A stretch of 10,746 nucleotides of DNA from Verrucomicrobiales bacterium (GTDB taxonomy: Bacteria > Verrucomicrobiota > Verrucomicrobiia > Verrucomicrobiales > DEV007), in NCBI GenBank assembly GCA_023253615.1, contig JALRFZ010000293.1, positions 1 through 10,746 on the forward strand. The letters run 5' to 3'. The notes below the pieces were generated by a model that saw only the letters and a program-made list of their open reading frames with translations, made no database searches and had not been told where the DNA came from. The first letter of the stretch is position 1. Every line of letters begins with the position of its first letter. Shown piece by piece: positions 7,582 to 10,746 of the stretch. The position numbers and the translations under genes were made by a program.

Positions 7582-9450
7582 TCACGGGGCGTTTAGTGGC
7601 ACTACATTTTGCACGATTTTTGGTGACCGGGGGAGTTCGAGGCCGAGGTGGGCGAGCAATTCGGCCACCATTCTGTCCGGGCGGGACACGACGCGCAGGC
7701 GCAGTTCGACGGGTTCGGTCTCCGTGGCGGGCCGGGCGGCGAGAACCACGTCCATGCTGCGCACGGTGGACACCTCCTTGATGAGCTGGCGGGCGCAGTC
7801 TCCGAGACCTTTGCTCTTCATCCACATTTGCCTCGCTGCGCTCGCCCTTCGGGCAGCCTGCGGCTGGCTATCTTCGCTGCGCTTCGATTCGAGGGTTCGC
7901 CACAAGGCCAAGGTCAAAAAACAGACGAGGATATGCGCTTCGACCCGCGCCGTGGTCTGGTGGTAGACGGGACGCAGGTTCAGGTCGCTTTTGCTGATGC
8001 TGAAGCATTCCTCGGCCTGGGTGAGATGGATGTACCAGTGCCAGAGCCGGGCGGGATCCTCTTCGGTGCAGTTGGTGCGCAACAGGTAGGCACCGTGGGC
8101 AAGCTGCGCCCAGCCCTGCCGCTCGGCCTTCTCCTCGATGACCAGCCCGCAGGCGCGGCCCCCGGCGTCGAGTTGGACCCGCACCTCGAGGAGCCTCTCC
8201 GCTCCGGGGTAGCGGCCCAGCCAGCGCCCGATCCGACGCTCAACCGCTCCGGGGTCTTTGGCGGGGCGCTTGCAAAGGGTGGCGTGGGTTTTCTCCAACT
8301 GGGCCATGAGCCGCTGGCGTTGCTGTTCGAGCATGGCGGCTTCCTTGTTGCGCCGGTCGGTCGAACGGCACAGCACGTATTGCTCACTACCCAAGCCATC
8401 GGGGTGGGCGGCGAGTTTGACTTCCACTCCGGGCTGGACCTCGGTCCAGTTGCCGGTCTCGAGGAGCTGGGCTTCGAAGCGGCGGAGGTGTTGCTTCGGG
8501 GTGCCGACGATGTAGCGGGCCTGCCGCTGACGCAAAAAATCGAGGTTGTCCTCGCTGACCATGCCGCGGTCCATCACCCAGATGCGCTTGGCCTGGCCGT
8601 ATTTCTTTTCCATCATCATGACCATGTCCTCGACGGTGCGCACGTCGGCGGTGTTCCCGGCGAAGACCTCGTAGCCGATGGGCAGGCCCTCGGGGGTGCA
8701 GACCAGGCCGATGTTGACCTGCTTGCAGTCGGAGCGCTGGTCTCGGCTGTAACCGCGCGCGGCTTTGGCGTTGGCCTCGGCCTTGCCCTCGAAGTAGGTG
8801 CTGGTGACGTCGTAGAGAAGGAACTCGAACTCGACGCCGAACCAGCTCTGGTATCGCTCCAGCAAGCGGGCGCAGAGGCGCTCCTTGTGCGCGCGGAGCA
8901 CGTCGAGGCCGCGGTAGAGGCGGGTGTGGCGGATCTGGGCGAAGGGGACGCCGAGGAGATCTTCCAGGGCGCTGTCGGCATACCAGCGCTCGGCGACCTC
9001 CAGCTCGCTTTGATTGCCGCAGAAGCGGGCGACGGTGAGGATACAGGCGATGAGCTCCCAGGGGACCGCTTCGCGGCCGGGCGGGATGATCTCGCGCACC
9101 AGGTTGTGCAGCCCAAGCCGACGCCAGAGCGCCAGGGCGAGGTAGACCTGGCCGAAGTCGCGCACGCGCTCGACCCGCAGGCTGGAAAGGTCAACCTCGG
9201 TCCAAGCGCGGCGAGGGAGGGACGGGAGGGGCTGGCCGAGTTCCCCCTGGATGGCCCGGGCGGGCCGACCTTCGAGCAGATCGGAGACCTGCTCCCAGCC
9301 ATGGAGCGAGTCGGCGTCGAGGCCGGGGGCTTTGCCGAGGTTGGCGACCAGTTCGTGGCGGGGGCCTTTGGCGGTGCGCACGGTGCGCATCAACGACCAA
9401 TACTCGTAGGTCTCACCATTTCGGATGCGGCGGTTGCGGCGCAGGAACAT
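7582..9450 (-). CDS. IS1634-family DDE transposase
   Basis: Cut-and-paste DDE transposase of the IS4-related IS1634 family, 622 residues. The start MFLRRNRRIRNGETYEYWSL is the usual family N terminus. The catalytic triad is visible: D214 in LLYDVTSTYFEG, D294 in WVMDRGMVSEDNL, and E480 in LTQAEECFSISKSDLNLRP, followed by the conserved RPVYHQTTARVEAHI. Between D294 and E480 lies the expected long beta-rich and coiled region (about 310-460). Family members are commonly about 550-600 residues. The excess here matches residues 522-541, a run rich in Arg, Ala, Ser and Gln that interrupts what should read ALWRTLE-MWMKSKGLGD. This maps to a palindromic 60-base insertion that keeps frame. No stop or frameshift is present, so the gene may still work if that loop tolerates 20 extra residues. 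No Shine-Dalgarno is visible. Confidence 0.92.
   Translation of the reverse strand: MFLRRNRRIRNGETYEYWSLMRTVRTAKGPRHELVANLGKAPGLDADSLHGWEQVSDLLEGRPARAIQGELGQPLPSLPRRAWTEVDLSSLRVERVRDFGQVYLALALWRRLGLHNLVREIIPPGREAVPWELIACILTVARFCGNQSELEVAERWYADSALEDLLGVPFAQIRHTRLYRGLDVLRAHKERLCARLLERYQSWFGVEFEFLLYDVTSTYFEGKAEANAKAARGYSRDQRSDCKQVNIGLVCTPEGLPIGYEVFAGNTADVRTVEDMVMMMEKKYGQAKRIWVMDRGMVSEDNLDFLRQRQARYIVGTPKQHLRRFEAQLLETGNWTEVQPGVEVKLAAHPDGLGSEQYVLCRSTDRRNKEAAMLEQQRQRLMAQLEKTHATLCKRPAKDPGAVERRIGRWLGRYPGAERLLEVRVQLDAGGRACGLVIEEKAERQGWAQLAHGAYLLRTNCTEEDPARLWHWYIHLTQAEECFSISKSDLNLRPVYHQTTARVEAHILVCFLTLALWRTLESKRSEDSQPQAARRASAARQMWMKSKGLGDCARQLIKEVSTVRSMDVVLAARPATETEPVELRLRVVSRPDRMVAELLAHLGLELPRSPKIVQNVVPLNAP
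7828..7887. repeat. 60-base palindromic element inserted in frame in the IS transposase
   Basis: On the plus strand the block contains TCGCTGCGCTCG (7833-7844), the hairpin GCCCTTCGGGC (7844-7854), the hairpin CAGCCTGCGGCTG (7854-7866) and TTCGCTGCGCTTCG (7873-7886). Two copies of a YCGCTGCGCTYG motif therefore bracket two stable hairpins, one with a TTCG tetraloop. It encodes transposase residues 522-541, which lack family character, and the flanking residues join sensibly without it. That it is an insertion is inferred from remembered relatives and not from an alignment. Confidence 0.55.
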
Positions 9451-9583
9451 ACCGCAGTGTCGCGCAAGGTGGCCCGGTCCGGCAACGGACAGTTCTCCAC
9501 TACACGCCTCCGGGACGCATGTGGCAACGCAACCTCAAGGCTTCGAGGCGAAAAACTTCAAAAAAATGGCGGGAGAATCTGCC

Positions 9584-9604
9584 AAAGTGTTCAACTTGGG
9601 TTAA
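9584..9604 (-). repeat. Right terminal inverted repeat of the IS1634 element
   Basis: Exact inverted copy of the left end, ending CTTGGGTTAA on the plus strand. It lies 133 bases upstream of the transposase start codon, leaving room for the element's own promoter in between. No convincing promoter boxes were found there. Confidence 0.9.
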
Positions 9605-9748
9605 AGCCGTAAGGGTAAGATACGGGGCCCCAAGAGGGCCGGCGGCTTGTTCCCCATTGAGGAGAAACCGACCGTATCGCAACACCAGGGAAATCAAATT
9701 CCCCACCCGCGGAAGCCCGTGCCTACGAAAGAACCCATTTGAAACATT
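9605..9748. other. Non-coding stretch with a possible branched RNA fold
   Basis: No gene is recognised here. GATACGG (9619-9625) pairs perfectly with CCGTATC (9672-9678). Between them lie GGCCC-CAAGA-GGGCC (9626-9640) and a weaker TTCcCC-ATTGA-GGaGAA hairpin near 9650-9666, giving a closed multi-branch shape. AAGCCG (9604-9609) and CGGCTT (9643-9648) form a competing stem. GGGAA and TTCCC further on (about 9688-9703) make one more small hairpin. The minus strand is open across the region but its predicted peptide has no recognisable features. Confidence 0.35.
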
Positions 9749-9787
9749 GCCTGGCACCAGCGCGAGCCAATTGTCGCCAGGCACCAG
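9749..9787 (-). repeat. REP-like motif pair, inverted relative to those upstream of RAYT
   Basis: GCCTGGCACCAG (9749-9760) and GCCAGGCACCAG (9776-9787) are two copies of one motif differing in the central base. On the minus strand they read CTGGTGCCAGGC and CTGGTGCCTGGC. These are the same GTGCC-GGC core that lies upstream of the RAYT gene on the plus strand. TGCCTGG and CCAGGCA can also pair with each other over the 21-base spacer. The pair lies 144 bases beyond the IS1634 right end. Confidence 0.65.
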
Positions 9788-10084
9788 CTGCAGACCTTCT
9801 TCCTCAAGGAAGCATTCCTGCCACGCCTAGCCTCCGCCCTGCCCTGCGAATTCTCCAATGAGTGGGCGACCTCAAAAATTCACCGCAACATGAACCTCTC
9901 CCATCCACCCCCGGCCTGATCGCAAATTCGAAAGAAAAATGCCCCGCACGATCAACCTTCCCGTCAGCGAAAAATCCGGAACCATCGACCGATTTCCAGA
10001 CAAACAGAACGTCCGGCCCCGCTTCTACTTTCGTAAGCCTTAAAAGTAGTCGCGTTGCAAGAGACTCGCGCCGGAAGAGAAACG
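9788..10084. other. Region upstream of mrpA without a recognised gene
   Basis: Nothing certain is encoded here. In the plus-strand frame ending with TGA at 9917-9919, codons from about 9785 to 9870 have the strong G/C third-position bias of real genes in this window (LQTFFLKEAFLPRLASAL). There is no start codon and the frame closes at 9740-9742 in front of the repeats. It may be the tail of a gene destroyed by the repeat/IS block. An ATG at 9939 opens a 34-codon frame without recognisable features. A 7-base-pair inverted repeat lies at 10025-10049. Confidence 0.3.
10025..10049. promoter_or_regulatory. Inverted repeat upstream of mrpA
   Basis: CTACTTT (10025-10031) and AAAGTAG (10043-10049) form a perfect 7-base-pair stem around an 11-base loop that contains a smaller TAA/TTA pairing. 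It lies 35 bases before the mrpA start. It could be an operator or the end of an upstream transcript, but no T-run follows. Confidence 0.3.
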
Positions 10085-10678
10085 ATGCCTGTTGATGCCC
10101 CCGTCCCTGCCCTTCTCGTTTCCCTTTTTTTAATCTCGGCCTTTCTGGCACCGATCTTTTGTAACCGTCTCAAAGTCCCCCCCGTCCTCTGGGCGATCGT
10201 TCCGGGATTTTCATTCTTGGGCCTTCTGCATGGATCTCCGGAGGTGTGGGGTGGGTCAATCCCGCGGCAAAGCCTCGCTTGGGCTCCGGAACTCGGGCTT
10301 TCGTGGGATCTCTGGATGTCGCCGGCGAGCTTGCTGCTCGCCCTGCTTGTTTCAGGCATGGGAACACTCGTCGTCATTTACGCGGCATCCTACCTCCAGG
10401 GGAGCGAGCGTCTCGGACGCTTTCTCGGGATTCTCTTTCTTTTTTCCGGCTCGATGCTTGGTATCGCGGTTACCGAAAACGCGCTGGTGCTCTTCGTTTT
10501 CTGGGAACTGACATCAGTGGCGAGCTATCTGTTGATCGGACACTTTCATGAAAGGTCGGAATCAAGGAAATCGGCGCTCGACGCCCTCCTCGTTACCGCA
10601 GGCGGCGGCGTCGCCCTCCTCGCGGGCTTCATCCTGTTGGGGGAAATCACGGGAACCTACCCATTCGCATCAACCTAA
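10085..10678 (+). CDS. mrpA: Truncated MrpA/MnhA-type Na+/H+ antiporter subunit A (5' fragment)
   Basis: N-terminal part of the large subunit of the multi-subunit Mrp Na+/H+ antiporter, a relative of complex I subunit NuoL/ND5. The ATG at 10085 has the clearest Shine-Dalgarno in the window (GGAAGAG at 10073-10079, five bases away). The 197 visible residues contain about five to six membrane helices. They include GMGTLVVIYAASYL (about 91-104) and FWELTSVASYLLIG (139-152), whose E141 matches the conserved helix-5 glutamate of MrpA, and then ALLVTAGGGVALLAGFILL (167-185). Intact MrpA is usually 750-950 residues. Here the frame reaches TAA just after GEITGTYPFAST, where the composition turns AT-rich and similarity ends. 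The proton-path helices with the later conserved lysines are missing, so the product is very unlikely to work. I read it as a pseudogene fragment cut by an insertion or rearrangement. Confidence 0.82.
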   Translation: MPVDAPVPALLVSLFLISAFLAPIFCNRLKVPPVLWAIVPGFSFLGLLHGSPEVWGGSIPRQSLAWAPELGLSWDLWMSPASLLLALLVSGMGTLVVIYAASYLQGSERLGRFLGILFLFSGSMLGIAVTENALVLFVFWELTSVASYLLIGHFHERSESRKSALDALLVTAGGGVALLAGFILLGEITGTYPFAST

Positions 10679-10746
10679 GTATTTAACAAATTGGATTAGA
10701 ACGAGTTAAATATCAGAAAACCGCGATTTTACCCTTGACTTTGCGA
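10679..10746. other. AT-rich sequence following the mrpA break
   Basis: The last 68 bases are far richer in A/T than the rest of the window. TATTTAAC (10680-10687) and GTTAAATA (10705-10712) form a perfect 8-base inverted repeat with a 17-base spacer. TTGACT at 10736-10741 could be a -35 box for a gene starting beyond the window. This looks like the edge of a foreign insertion, but its nature cannot be told from here. Confidence 0.4.

Larger units (their letters stand above)
7523..9604. mobile_element. Complete IS1634-family insertion sequence
   Basis: The element is bounded by matching 21-base terminal inverted repeats at 7523-7543 and 9584-9604 and encodes one DDE transposase on the minus strand. 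The total is 2082 bases with the terminal TTAA at both ends, or 2074 bases (7527-9600) without. Because TTAA is its own reverse complement, it could be either part of the inverted repeats or a 4-base target duplication; the bases further out do not match. Size and protein fit IS1634. The element lies between the RAYT gene and the downstream copies of the RAYT-associated motif. Apart from a 60-base in-frame insertion in the transposase it looks intact. Confidence 0.88.

Noticed and set aside
7648..9612. Plus-strand open frame of 654 codons opposite the IS transposase.
   Set aside because: The minus strand carries a complete DDE transposase with its catalytic residues. The plus frame has no recognisable domain and runs through the IS terminus.
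9685..9710. tRNA-like T arm (GGGAA-ATCAAA-TTCCC).
   Set aside because: There is no TTCRA loop consensus, no acceptor stem and no anticodon arm nearby.
9500..9784. Minus-strand open frame of 94 codons spanning the IS right end.
   Set aside because: It crosses the IS boundary and the inverted repeat, has no family features, and covers structured non-coding sequence.
9939..10043. 34-codon plus-strand frame starting MPRTINLPVSEKSG.
   Set aside because: No ribosome site or recognisable similarity is visible, and it ends inside the inverted repeat before mrpA. It is too short to support.
1..10746. CRISPR array or phage-defence system.
   Set aside because: The only tandem repeats are the two to three 21-base units at 6276-6340, which have no spacers. 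No defence-type genes are present.

Overview
The window is GC-rich bacterial DNA whose metabolic part is almost entirely membrane transport. Coding frames have strong G/C third positions. Most genes have no clear Shine-Dalgarno sequence, and one gene may be leaderless. Together with a long RAYT-type transposase and an IS1634-type element, this suggests a member of the Planctomycetota/Verrucomicrobiota group, more likely Verrucomicrobiota. That placement is inference from gene style, not from a marker gene.

Positions 1-6127 hold four ordinary transporter genes. On the minus strand a CstA-type carbon-starvation/pyruvate transporter (1117-3075) is followed, after a 73-base gap, by a YrbG-type Na+/Ca2+ exchanger that runs off the window start (1-1043). 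A 149-base divergent promoter region separates cstA from a plus-strand sodium:solute symporter (3225-4817). That symporter converges on a minus-strand MFS anion/sugar-acid type symporter (4844-6127).

Positions 6174-9796 are an accessory block. It starts with a strong hairpin and tandem hairpin repeats carrying GTGCCAGG, then a RAYT-family HUH transposase (6396-7427). Next comes a complete IS1634-family insertion sequence (7523-9604) with 21-base terminal inverted repeats and a minus-strand DDE transposase. The same GTGCCAGG motif then reappears in the opposite orientation (9749-9787). The simplest reading is a RAYT gene bracketed by oppositely oriented REP-like sequences, into whose downstream flank the IS1634 element landed. 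The IS transposase itself carries an apparent 60-base palindromic insertion that keeps the reading frame.

Positions 9797-10746 hold a non-coding stretch with several inverted repeats. It leads to the first 197 codons of an MrpA/MnhA-type Na+/H+ antiporter subunit, which stops abruptly where the base composition changes to AT-rich. The break probably marks another insertion or rearrangement beyond the window.

Three of the transport genes (Ca2+/Na+ exchanger, SSS symporter, Mrp subunit) belong to Na+-linked families, so the host may use a sodium gradient. This is only suggestive, because the Mrp gene is broken. I do not see a new multi-gene system. The most interesting material is the nested repeat/transposase block.
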